Below are positions 49,949 to 59,046 of a stretch of DNA of 64,000 bases, in pieces. A model generated the notes under the pieces. That model worked only from the letters and a program-made list of their open reading frames with translations, had not been told where the DNA came from and did not search any database. The stretch covers positions 1-64,000 of the forward strand of contig NZ_JADQDF010000001.1 of the NCBI RefSeq assembly GCF_019263585.2, in the 5' to 3' direction. Every line of letters begins with the position of its first letter. Position 1 is the stretch's first letter. The DNA is from Pseudonocardia oceani. GTDB lineage: Bacteria; Actinomycetota; Actinomycetes; Mycobacteriales; Pseudonocardiaceae. The translations under genes were made by a program, and so were the position numbers.

Positions 49949-49974
49949 GTACCCCGCGGGGCGGGCCCGCACGC
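49949..49974 (-). promoter_or_regulatory. SigB-type promoter GCGT-N16-GGGTAC
   Basis: Minus-strand match to the general-stress sigma consensus directly upstream of the holin/DUF3618 operon. Confidence 0.45.
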
Positions 49975-50039
49975 GGGCGTCACCCGGAGGGGTGGTGCGA
50001 CCGGCCCTTGACGCACCCCCACCCCTCCGTGCATCGTCC

Positions 50040-50052
50040 CGTACACAGTACG
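50040..50052. promoter_or_regulatory. operator CGTAC-ACA-GTACG upstream of the GMC gene
   Basis: Perfect 5+3+5 palindrome 64 bases before the GMC oxidoreductase ATG, downstream of a possible TTGACG -35 (50008-50013). The same motif occurs at 51739, 60347 and 61119, defining a shared regulon. Confidence 0.65.
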
Positions 50053-50116
50053 ACCCGTTGAGGGTCGGCGTCCGGGAGTCCCGCGGCCGCCCGCCCGCGC
50101 CGTGAGGGAGACCCCC

Positions 50117-51652
50117 ATGACCTCGTCCGACCCGGGCACCGCCGACTACGTCGTGGTGGGCGGGGGCACCGCGGGCTGCGTGCTCGCGCGGCGCCTGCTC
50201 GAGCGCACCGACGGCACCGTCCTGCTGCTGGAGGCGGGTGGCGACCCCGACGGCATCGACACCGTGTCGGCGCCGCACCGCTGGGTCGAGAACATCGGCG
50301 CCGCCCACGACTGGGGCTACACCTACGCCCCGACCGGGCACGTGGCCGGCCGGACGCTGTTCCTGTCGCGCGGGAAGGTGCTCGGCGGGTCGGGCAGCAC
50401 GAACGCGCTGGTGTGGGTGCGCGGACACCGCGCCGACTACGACGGGTGGGCCGCGGCGGGCGCGCGGGGCTGGGACCACGCGTCGGTGCTCCCCCACTTC
50501 CGCGACTGCGAGGACTGGGAGGACGGGGCGTCGGAGCAGCGCGGCGCGGGCGGGCCGGTGCGCATCGAGCGCCCGCGCGACCTGCACCCGGTGGCCGCCG
50601 CGCTCGTCGAGGCCGGCGTCTCCTACGGCATGCCCTACCTCGACGACGTCAACGTCCCTGAGCCGTGCGGCGTCGGCCCGATCAACACCGACGCCTCCGG
50701 GGGCGTCCGCACCAGCACCTGGACCGGGCACCTGCGCCCGGTCCTGGGTCACGAGCGGCTCACCGTCGTCACCGGCGCGCGGGCGACCCGGCTGGTGATC
50801 ACCGGCGGGCGCTGCACCGGGGTCGAGTACCTCCGCGACGGGGCGCCCGCGACGGTGTCGGCGGGCCGAGAGGTCGTGCTCGCCGCCGGCGCGATCGACA
50901 GCCCGAAGCTGCTGCTGCTCTCCGGCGTCGGCCCGGCGGAGCACCTGCGGGCGGTGGGCGTCGACCCGGTCCTGGACCTGCCCGGCGTCGGGCGCAACCT
51001 GCAGGAGCACCCCATCCTGGGCGGGGTGTGCTTCGCCGCGCGCGAGGCGCTGCCGCCGCCGAACAACAACCTCGAGGGCACGACGGCGTTCTGGCGCAGC
51101 GACCCCTCGCTCGCCGTGCCGGACCTGCAGTTCGTCGCCGTGCAGATCCCCTACGTCTCGCCCGAGGTGGCCGCGCGGTTCCCGGTGCCGGAGAACGCCT
51201 TCGTCATCGCCCCCGGACTGATGACGGTGGCCAGCCGCGGCTTCCTGGGGCTCACCGGGCCCGACGGCGGGCTGCACGTCCAGCCGAACATGCTGGCCGA
51301 GCAGGCCGACGTCGACGCGCTGGTGAGCAGCGTGGAGATCGCGCTGGACCTGGCCGCGCAGCCGGCGTTCGCGAAGCTCGTCGAGCGGCGGACGGCGCCG
51401 GGCGAGGACACGAGCCGGGCGGCCCTGGTCGACTTCGTGCGACAGGCGGCGATGCCCTACTTCCACCCCGTCGGCACCTGCGCGATGGGCGTGCACGACG
51501 GGGCCGTCGTCGATCCGGACCTGCGGGTGCGCGGCGTCGACGGCCTGCGCGTGGCCGACGCGTCGGTCATGCCCACGATCACCTCGGCCAACACCAACGC
51601 CCCGACGGCGATGATCGCCGAGCGCGCCGCCGCGCTCATCGCGGCCGGCTGA
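50117..51652 (+). CDS. GMC-family FAD-dependent oxidoreductase (choline dehydrogenase-like)
   Basis: 511 aa. FAD motif VVVGGGTAGCVLARRLLE at the N-terminus; GMC signatures 1 (RGKVLGGSGSTNALVWVRG) and 2 (LAAGAIDSPKLLLLSGVGP); the active-site His region PYFHPVGTCAMG; and MPTITSANTNAPTAMIAERA at the end. It oxidises an alcohol to an aldehyde or ketone. ATG at 50117 with GGGAG upstream. The operator it shares with the downstream operon suggests it oxidises a side-chain or an early intermediate of that pathway. Confidence 0.9.
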   Translation: MTSSDPGTADYVVVGGGTAGCVLARRLLERTDGTVLLLEAGGDPDGIDTVSAPHRWVENIGAAHDWGYTYAPTGHVAGRTLFLSRGKVLGGSGSTNALVWVRGHRADYDGWAAAGARGWDHASVLPHFRDCEDWEDGASEQRGAGGPVRIERPRDLHPVAAALVEAGVSYGMPYLDDVNVPEPCGVGPINTDASGGVRTSTWTGHLRPVLGHERLTVVTGARATRLVITGGRCTGVEYLRDGAPATVSAGREVVLAAGAIDSPKLLLLSGVGPAEHLRAVGVDPVLDLPGVGRNLQEHPILGGVCFAAREALPPPNNNLEGTTAFWRSDPSLAVPDLQFVAVQIPYVSPEVAARFPVPENAFVIAPGLMTVASRGFLGLTGPDGGLHVQPNMLAEQADVDALVSSVEIALDLAAQPAFAKLVERRTAPGEDTSRAALVDFVRQAAMPYFHPVGTCAMGVHDGAVVDPDLRVRGVDGLRVADASVMPTITSANTNAPTAMIAERAAALIAAG

Positions 51653-51738
51653 CCCCCGCCCGGCCGGCCGCGGCCCCGTCCCGCCGGGGCGGGGCCGCTC
51701 CCGTCCACCCCCTCCCCAGGGCGCTGGTCATCCTGTAC

Positions 51739-51751
51739 CGTACTAAGTACC
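51739..51751. promoter_or_regulatory. operator CGTAC-TAA-GTACC upstream of the reductase gene
   Basis: One-mismatch version of the CGTACNNNGTACG palindrome, extended as TGTACCGTACTAAGTACCG (51734-51752), ending 16 bases before the ATG. It shares 16 of 19 positions with the tetR upstream site. Confidence 0.65.
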
Positions 51752-51767
51752 GAACGAAGGAGGGACG

Positions 51768-52709
51768 ATGCCGGAGACCGACGACGGGGTCCTCGACCTG
51801 GAGGTCGTGGGCCTGCGCCGCGAGTCCGACGGCGTGCTGTCGGTCGAGCTCGCCGACCCGCAGCGCCGTCTGCTCCCCCGCTGGGAGCCCGGGGCGCACA
51901 TCGACCTGGGCCTGCCCGGCCACGTGCGGCAGTACTCGCTGTGCGGCGACCCCGCCGACCGGCGCCGCTACCGCGTCGCGGTGCTGCAGGAGCCGCGCTC
52001 GGCGGGCGGCTCGCGGTTCGTCCACGAGCGGCTGCGGCCCGGCGACGTCGTCGAGGTGGCGGGGCCGCGCAACCACTTCCCCCTCGTCGACGCCCCGCGC
52101 CACCTGCTGGTCGCGGGTGGCATCGGGATCACCCCGCTGCTCGCCATGGCCGCGGCGCTGCACGGGCGCGGGGCCGACTGGCGCCTGGTCTACGGCGGGC
52201 GCCGGCGGGCGTCGATGGCGTTCCTCGGCGAGCTGGCCCGCTACGGCGCGGCCGTCGACGTCGTCCCCGAGGACGAGCGCGGCCGCCTCGACCTCGACGG
52301 GCTGCTCGGCGCGCCGCAGGAGGGCACCGCGGTGTACTGCTGCGGTCCCGAGGCGCTGCTCGGCGCCGTCGAGCAGCGCTGCCGGACCTGGCCCGCGGGG
52401 TCGCTGCACCTCGAGCGGTTCGCCGCGAAGGCCCGTGACGACACCGACCTGCGCGCCTTCGACGTCGTCCTGCGCCGCTCCGGGCTGCGCCTGGCGGTGG
52501 GCCCGGCCGACTCCGCGCTCGACGTCCTCGACGCCGCCGGTGTCGTCGTCCCCAACGCCTGTCGCGACGGGGTGTGCGGCAGCTGCGTCACCCGCGTGCT
52601 GTCCGGCGTGCCCGAGCACCGCGACTCGCTGACCGACCCCGACCGCACCGACGTCCTGCTGCCGTGCGTCTCCCGCGCGCGCGGCCGCGAGCTGGTGCTG
52701 GACCTGTGA
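51768..52709 (+). CDS. oxygenase reductase (PDR/VanB type)
   Basis: 313 aa: flavin domain with RQYSLCGDPADRRRYR, NAD domain with AGGIGITPLLAM and YCCGPEALL, and a C-terminal [2Fe-2S] ferredoxin (NACRDGVCGSCVTRVLSG ... LLPCVS). It feeds electrons from NAD(P)H to the Rieske oxygenase encoded next. First gene of the operon, with GGAGGG 5 bases before the ATG. Paralogue of the reductase at 7115-8023. Confidence 0.92.
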   Translation: MPETDDGVLDLEVVGLRRESDGVLSVELADPQRRLLPRWEPGAHIDLGLPGHVRQYSLCGDPADRRRYRVAVLQEPRSAGGSRFVHERLRPGDVVEVAGPRNHFPLVDAPRHLLVAGGIGITPLLAMAAALHGRGADWRLVYGGRRRASMAFLGELARYGAAVDVVPEDERGRLDLDGLLGAPQEGTAVYCCGPEALLGAVEQRCRTWPAGSLHLERFAAKARDDTDLRAFDVVLRRSGLRLAVGPADSALDVLDAAGVVVPNACRDGVCGSCVTRVLSGVPEHRDSLTDPDRTDVLLPCVSRARGRELVLDL

Positions 52710-52726
52710 ACCCCCTGGAGGCAGCC

Positions 52727-53938
52727 GTGACCGCAGCGCCCGACGCCGAGACCCCGAGACGCCCGCGCCGCGCCCGGGCCGAGGTGCCCGCCGAGCCCGG
52801 CCCGCCGGTGCAGGAGGGCGCCGACTGGCACACCTGGCCGACCTACGACGCCGCCGAGTTCGGCTTCCGCGACCACTGGTACCCCACGATCTGGGCCCAC
52901 CAGGTCGGCGAGAAGCCCGTGCCGGTGACGGTGTGCGGCGAGAAGATCGTGCTGGTGCGCGACGGCGACGTCGTGCGCGGGCTGCACGACCGGTGCCCGC
53001 ACCGCGGCGTGCCGCTGTCGCTGGGCCGCCGCCAGTTCCCGGGAACGATCAGCTGCCCGTACCACGGCTGGACCTACGGCCTGTCCGACGGCGCACTGCG
53101 CGCCGTCATCACCGACGGGCCCGACTCGCCCATCTGCGGGCGCGTCTCGGTGGCGACCTACCCGGTCGTCGAGCGGATGGGGCTGCTGTTCGTCTGGATC
53201 GGCACGCTCGCCGAGGGCGAGGAGCCCCCGCCGGTGGAGCGCGACATCCCGGCCGAGCTGAACGACAACGCCTTCGTCCTGGGCGGGCGCACCGAGATCC
53301 GCAAGGGCAACTGGCGCTTCGCCGCCGAGAACGGGTTCGACGAGGGCCACGCCAAGTACCTGCACAACACGGCGCTGTGGCGGCTGTTCAAGGTCATGCC
53401 GACGTGGAACCTCACCCGGATCGTCGAGCGCGACGGCTGGCTCATCCGCGTGCAGGACGAGGTGCACTGGGACGCCGAGTTCCCCGGCGTCGGCCGCTTC
53501 ACCAACAAGCGCTGGTGGAAGCGGGCGCCGCTGCCCGACCGCCCGGGCAAGAACGGCGACGCCAACCCGGTGATCGCCGCGCTCGACCTGCCCGGCTTCG
53601 TCTCCATCCGGCTGCCCGGCATCCTGCGCGTCGCGTACCCGCAGTTCATCCACTACGAGTGGTACGTGCCGGTCGACGCCGACCACGTCCGGTACGTGCA
53701 GCTCATGGTGCGCTTCGAGACCGGGGCGAAGGCGCTGGCGTTCAAGGCGCGCTACCTCGCCGCGATCCGCTGGCTGTTCCACGGCCAGTTCACCGCGCAG
53801 GACGCCTGGATGGTCGACGTCATGGACTCCCCGCCCGAGCGGCTCTACCGCCCGGACCTGTCGCTGACGGCGTGGCGGCGGCACGTGGAGAAATCCGACG
53901 TCGTCGTGCAGCCCACCGCGCCGCGGCGCGGGCACTGA
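52727..53938 (+). CDS. Rieske ring-hydroxylating oxygenase, CarA-like terminal component
   Basis: 403 aa. Rieske ligands C90, H92, C110, H113 (CPHRG ... CPYHGW). Mononuclear iron motif in ENGFDEGHAKYLH near residue 205. The C-terminal half (EWYVPVDADHVRYVQ, DVMDSPPERLYRPDLSLTAW) resembles the one-component carbazole-1,9a-dioxygenase class rather than VanA. It would dihydroxylate or hydroxylate an aromatic ring. GTG 52727 is preferred because GGAGG lies 5 bases upstream; a GTG at 52706 overlaps the reductase stop. Substrate unknown; no small beta subunit is present. Confidence 0.9.
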   Translation: MTAAPDAETPRRPRRARAEVPAEPGPPVQEGADWHTWPTYDAAEFGFRDHWYPTIWAHQVGEKPVPVTVCGEKIVLVRDGDVVRGLHDRCPHRGVPLSLGRRQFPGTISCPYHGWTYGLSDGALRAVITDGPDSPICGRVSVATYPVVERMGLLFVWIGTLAEGEEPPPVERDIPAELNDNAFVLGGRTEIRKGNWRFAAENGFDEGHAKYLHNTALWRLFKVMPTWNLTRIVERDGWLIRVQDEVHWDAEFPGVGRFTNKRWWKRAPLPDRPGKNGDANPVIAALDLPGFVSIRLPGILRVAYPQFIHYEWYVPVDADHVRYVQLMVRFETGAKALAFKARYLAAIRWLFHGQFTAQDAWMVDVMDSPPERLYRPDLSLTAWRRHVEKSDVVVQPTAPRRGH

Positions 53939-54726
53939 TGCCCGCTCCCGCCGTCGCGCACACCCTGACCGGGCCGCCCGACGGACCATTCACGCTCGTC
54001 CTGCACGGCGGCGGGCCCGGCTGCCACTCGGCGTCGGACTTCGCGGGGGTGCTGGCCCTGCGCCGCGACCGGCGCCACCTCGTCGTCGACCTGCCCCGCT
54101 ACGGCGCCTCCGCCGCCCTCGACGACGACGGCCCCGCGCTCACCGGGTACGCGCGCGCCCTGGCGGGGCTGCTCGACCGGCTCGGCGTCGGGGAGGTCGA
54201 CGTGCTCGCCCAGTCCCTGGGCGGGGCGGTCGCGCTGCGCCTGGCCGCCGACGAGCCCCACCGGGTGCGGCGGATGCTCGTCATCGGCAGCACCCCGGTC
54301 CCGGGCGCCGACGCCGCACTGGGCGCGCGGGTCCGCGCCGGCTACTACGGCGGGAGCGGCCCCGACCCGGAGAAGATGCGCCGGCTCATCGCCGAGCTGG
54401 AGTGGCACGACGGCGACGCCGTGCCCGCCGCCACGGTGCGGGCGCGGTACCGGGCCAGCACCACGCCCGTCGCGCTGGCCACGGCGACGGGCGGGCGCGG
54501 CGCCCCCGAGGACCTCACCGACGCGCTCCCCCGCGTCGCCGCCCCGGTGCTCGTCGTGCACGGGCGCCACGACCCCTTCGCGACCCCCGCCTACGCCGCC
54601 GCGCTGGCCGACGCGCTCCCCGCGGGCGACCTCGCCGTCCTCGGACGCACCGCCCACCACCCCCAGGCCGAGCGGCCCGACGCCGTGGCCGCGCTCGCCG
54701 CCGCCTTCCTCGATCCCAGGAGCTGA
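53938..54726 (+). CDS. alpha/beta hydrolase (MhpC/meta-cleavage hydrolase-like)
   Basis: 262 aa. Oxyanion loop HGGGPGCHSASDF, nucleophile S93 in AQSLGGAVAL, catalytic Asp in HGRHDPFATP, and likely His in GRTAHHPQAERP. The HGGGPG start is typical of C-C bond hydrolases acting on ring-cleavage products. ATG overlaps the oxygenase stop. A second such hydrolase is encoded at 57161, so the pathway may have two hydrolytic steps. Confidence 0.87.
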   Translation: MPAPAVAHTLTGPPDGPFTLVLHGGGPGCHSASDFAGVLALRRDRRHLVVDLPRYGASAALDDDGPALTGYARALAGLLDRLGVGEVDVLAQSLGGAVALRLAADEPHRVRRMLVIGSTPVPGADAALGARVRAGYYGGSGPDPEKMRRLIAELEWHDGDAVPAATVRARYRASTTPVALATATGGRGAPEDLTDALPRVAAPVLVVHGRHDPFATPAYAAALADALPAGDLAVLGRTAHHPQAERPDAVAALAAAFLDPRS

Positions 54727-54730
54727 TCCC

Positions 54731-54853
54731 GTGCCCCGCCCCGCCCTCGCCGCCGTCACCGCCGCGCTCGCGCTCGCCGTCGCCGCGCGCACCGGCCTGC
54801 TCGCCCGCCTCGGGCGCGGCACCACCGTCCGCACCGTGCGGCCGCGCCCGTGA
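54731..54853 (+). CDS. 40-aa hydrophobic peptide
   Basis: PRPALAAVTAALALAVAART then a short basic tail: one possible membrane helix. GTG start with AGGAG (54718-54722) at 8 bases, and its stop overlaps the GTG of the M20-like gene (GTGA). Too short for family assignment. It may be a small membrane anchor or only a coupling leader for the next gene. Confidence 0.5.
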   Translation: MPRPALAAVTAALALAVAARTGLLARLGRGTTVRTVRPRP

Positions 54854-56175
54854 GCGCGCCCGCCCGCACGTCCCCGCTCCCCGCGGAGCAGCGCGCGTGG
54901 GTCGAGGCCGCGTGGGAGCGGATCACGCCGGCGCGGCTCACCGAGCTCGTCGTCGGGATGGTCGACATCCCCAGCCCCACCGGCGAGGAGGCCCCGCTCG
55001 CCCGCTGGCTCACCGGGCGGCTCGCCGACGCCGGGCTGGAGGCCACCTACCAGGAGATCGACGACCGGCAGGGCAACGCGGTCGGGCGGCTGCGCGGCAC
55101 CGGCGGCGGCGAGGACGTCCTGCTCTACGCCCCCATCGACACCCTCACCGTCGGCGACGCCGACGAGGACGTCCCGTGGATCGGGCCGCAGCTGCGGGCG
55201 GACATGGTGCCGGCGGCGCAGGTCCACGGCGACCACGTCCTCGGGCTCGGCGCGAGCAATCCCAAGGGCCACGGCGCCGCGGTCGTCGCGGCGGCCGAGG
55301 CGATCGCGGCCGCGGGGATCCCGCTGCGCGGCGACCTGCTCGTCGGCCTGGGCGCCGGCGGGATGCCGACGAACGGGCGCACCGCCCGCGGCCTCACCCG
55401 CCGCAACACCGGCCAGGGCGTCGGCTGCTCGTTCCTGCTGGAGCAGGGCGTGTGGGCCGACCACGCGGTGATCGCCAAGCCCGGCTGGGCCGTCGCCTTC
55501 GAGGAGGTGGGCCTGTGCTGGTTCGAGGTGCGCGTGCGCGGCAGCTTCTCCTACGTCGGCAGCCGCCACCGGATGCCCTACCGCAACCCGATCGCCCACG
55601 CCGCCACCGTGATCACCGCGCTGGAGCGCTGGTTCCCCGAGTACAGCGCCCGGCACACCGACGGGCTGGTCGCGCCGCAGGGCATCGTCGCCGCCGTCGA
55701 GGGCGGCTGGCCGCGGATGGCGTCGGTGACCCCGGCGCTGTGCCGCTTCCACGTCGACCTGCGCACCAGCCCCCGCTCCACGCCCGCCGAGGTGCGCCGC
55801 GAGTTCGGCGCCGCCCTGGACGCGATCACCGCCGCGCACCCGGAGATCGAGCTGGACTGGGACATGGTGCTGGCGATCCCCGGCACGCACACGCCGCCCG
55901 ACGCCCCGGTCGTCCGGGCCGCGACCGACGCCTGGGAGGAGCTGGCCGGGCGCCCGCACGAGCCGATCATGGCCAACAGCGGCGCCACCGACGCCAACAT
56001 CCTGCGCGCCCGCGGCCTGCCCACCGCCCGGATCGGGATGGACCGGATCGGCCCGGACGCCCCGCTGCCGCTGGACTTCCCGTCCGGCATGAACGTCGTC
56101 GACGTCCGGGAGGCCGTCCGGCTGACCCGCCACCTCGTCCGCACGGCCGTCGCGCTGTGCTCCCGGGAGAGCTGA
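54850..56175 (+). CDS. M20-peptidase-like protein lacking canonical metal ligands
   Basis: 441 aa with M20/ArgE/DapE architecture: catalytic domain, inserted dimerisation domain (about 210-330), and the C-terminal ANSGATDANIL segment. The metal-binding motifs differ from the family: HxDTV reads YAPIDTL (P95, D97), the next Asp region reads GASNPKGHGAA (N137), and the acidic pair reads LGAGGMPT (A169-G170). Metal-dependent amide hydrolysis is therefore doubtful. Within the operon it might be a degenerate amidohydrolase, a lyase-like enzyme, or a binding protein. GTG start. Confidence 0.75.
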   Translation: MSAPARTSPLPAEQRAWVEAAWERITPARLTELVVGMVDIPSPTGEEAPLARWLTGRLADAGLEATYQEIDDRQGNAVGRLRGTGGGEDVLLYAPIDTLTVGDADEDVPWIGPQLRADMVPAAQVHGDHVLGLGASNPKGHGAAVVAAAEAIAAAGIPLRGDLLVGLGAGGMPTNGRTARGLTRRNTGQGVGCSFLLEQGVWADHAVIAKPGWAVAFEEVGLCWFEVRVRGSFSYVGSRHRMPYRNPIAHAATVITALERWFPEYSARHTDGLVAPQGIVAAVEGGWPRMASVTPALCRFHVDLRTSPRSTPAEVRREFGAALDAITAAHPEIELDWDMVLAIPGTHTPPDAPVVRAATDAWEELAGRPHEPIMANSGATDANILRARGLPTARIGMDRIGPDAPLPLDFPSGMNVVDVREAVRLTRHLVRTAVALCSRES

Positions 56176-57164
56176 TGAGCGAGATCGTGATCGGCGTCGG
56201 GGCGTCGCACAGCACCCTGATGAACACGCACTGGGCCGAGGTCGACCACCTGCCCGCCGCCCACGCCTTCCGCGACGGCCTCGCCGCCGCCCGCGACGCC
56301 CTGGCCGCCGCCCGGCCCGACGCGGTGGTCGTGCTGGGCTCCAACCACTTCCGCGGCATGTTCCTCGACCTCATGCCGGCGTTCACCGTCGGCGTCGGGG
56401 AGGTGCTGGGCGCGGGCGAGGCCGGGACGCCCGCCGGGCCGCTGCCCGTCGACACCGCGCTGGCCCGCACCGTCGTCGACGGGCTGGTCGGGGCCGGGTT
56501 CGACCCGGCGTTCTCGCTGCGGCTCACCGTCGACCACGGCGTCACCCACGCCCTGCAGCACCTGGTGCCCGCGCTCGACGTGCCGGTGGTCCCGGTCGTG
56601 ATGAACATGTTCGCGCCGCCGCTGCCCCCGCTGCGCCGCTGCCACGACCTGGGCACCGCGCTCGGGGCCGCGCTGCGCGCCGACGGCACCGACCGGCGGA
56701 TCGCGGTGATCGCCTCGGGCGGGCTCTCGCACCGGCTGCCGTGGCCCAAGTGGTTCGCCGCGCTGAGCGACGACGACCGGTTCCTCGTCGAGGCCTGGCT
56801 GGAGGGCCGGGGCTCGTGGGGCGACTACGAGGTCCGGCGCCGGGAGATCATCCGCGCGGCGAAGCCGGACATCAACCCCGCCTTCGACGCCTGGTTCCTC
56901 GGCCTGCTCGAGACCGGCGACCTCTCGGCGGTGCTGGACCGCACCAGCGACGAGATCGACGACGAGGCCGGCAACGGCGCGCAGGAGATCCGCGCCTGGG
57001 TCGCGATGGCCGCCGCGCTGACCGGCGCGGGCGGCCCGCCCACCGGCACCACCCTCGCCTACGCCGAGATCCCCCAGTGGCTCACCGGCATGGGCGTGTC
57101 CCTGCTCCGCCCGAACCCCCTGGCCCCCTGCCCCCTCGCCCCCGTAGTGGAGACCGCGTCATGA
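56175..57164 (+). CDS. class III (LigB-type) extradiol ring-cleavage dioxygenase
   Basis: 329 aa. Candidate Fe(II) ligands H12 (GASHS) and H58 (LGSNHF) sit at the positions of H12 and H61 in LigB, and SGGLSHRLP carries the conserved catalytic His. EIIRAAKPDINPAFDAWFL is typical of the protocatechuate/2,3-dihydroxyphenylpropionate dioxygenase superfamily. It opens a catechol-type ring next to a hydroxyl. Unlike CarB or LigAB, no separate small subunit gene adjoins. ATG overlaps the M20-like stop. Confidence 0.87.
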   Translation: MSEIVIGVGASHSTLMNTHWAEVDHLPAAHAFRDGLAAARDALAAARPDAVVVLGSNHFRGMFLDLMPAFTVGVGEVLGAGEAGTPAGPLPVDTALARTVVDGLVGAGFDPAFSLRLTVDHGVTHALQHLVPALDVPVVPVVMNMFAPPLPPLRRCHDLGTALGAALRADGTDRRIAVIASGGLSHRLPWPKWFAALSDDDRFLVEAWLEGRGSWGDYEVRRREIIRAAKPDINPAFDAWFLGLLETGDLSAVLDRTSDEIDDEAGNGAQEIRAWVAMAAALTGAGGPPTGTTLAYAEIPQWLTGMGVSLLRPNPLAPCPLAPVVETAS

Positions 57165-57999
57165 CCATCTGGACCGACCTCGCCGGCACCGACTTCGAGG
57201 TGTCGCACGCCCCCGTCGGCGGCACCCCCACCCGCGTCCTGCGCGCCGGCACCGAGGGCGAGCACGTGGTCCTGCTGCACGGCACGAGCGGGCACCTGGA
57301 GGCGTTCGTCCGCAACATCCCGGCGCTGTCGGCGAAGTTCCGGCTGCACGCCCTCGACATGCTCGGCCACGGCTGGACCGACAACCCCGGCGGCGACCTG
57401 CGCATCCCCCGCTACGTCGACCACGTGCTCGCCTACCTGGACAGCCGGGGCATCGAGCGCGCGAGCTTCGTCGGGGAGTCGCTCGGCGGCTGGGTCGCCG
57501 GCCGGCTCGCCGCCGACCACCCCGAGCGGGTCGGGCGCCTCGTGCTCGTCGCGCCGGGCGGCACCGTCGCCAACCCCGAGGTGATGGACCGCATCCGCAC
57601 CAGCACCCGCACCGCCGTCCTCACCGACGACCGCGCGCTCACCCGCCGCCGCCTCGAGCTGCTCATGCACGACCCGGCGAACGTGAGCGACGAGCTCGTC
57701 GACGTCCGGCACGCGATCTACCACCGCCCGCAGTTCGTCGCGGGCATCGACGAGCTGCTGTGCCTGCAGCAGATGGACAACCGCACCGAGGACCTGCTCA
57801 GCCCCGAGCAGATGGCGCGCATCGCCGCCCCGACGCTGATCGTGTGGGGCGCGCAGAACCCGTTCGGCGACGTGCCCGAGGCCCACCGGATGCAGCAGAG
57901 CATCCCGGGAGCGGAGCTGGAGATCCTCCCCGAGTGCGGGCACTGGCCCCAGCACGAGCACAGCGCCCGGTTCGACGAGCTCGCCACGGCGTTCCTGGC

Positions 58000-58003
<4 letters not shown>
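57161..58003 (+). CDS. meta-cleavage product hydrolase (alpha/beta fold)
   Basis: 280 aa. HGTSGHLEAF oxyanion loop, DMLGHGWTDNP, nucleophile S107 in GESLGGWVAGRLA, and C-terminal catalytic His in PECGHWPQHEH. At the position of the catalytic Asp the sequence reads VWGAQNPFGDVPEA, so Asn replaces Asp unless the later Asp serves. It follows the extradiol dioxygenase with an ATGA overlap, so hydrolysis of its ring-opened product is expected. Confidence 0.88.
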
Positions 58004-59016
<1,013 letters not shown>

Positions 59017-59046
59017 TCCGGCCCCGCTCGTGATCCGGCTCCGTCC

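Noticed and set aside
52241..56133. Long minus-strand open frames across the oxygenase/M20-like operon
   Set aside because: They cover several well-supported plus-strand genes and have shadow composition.
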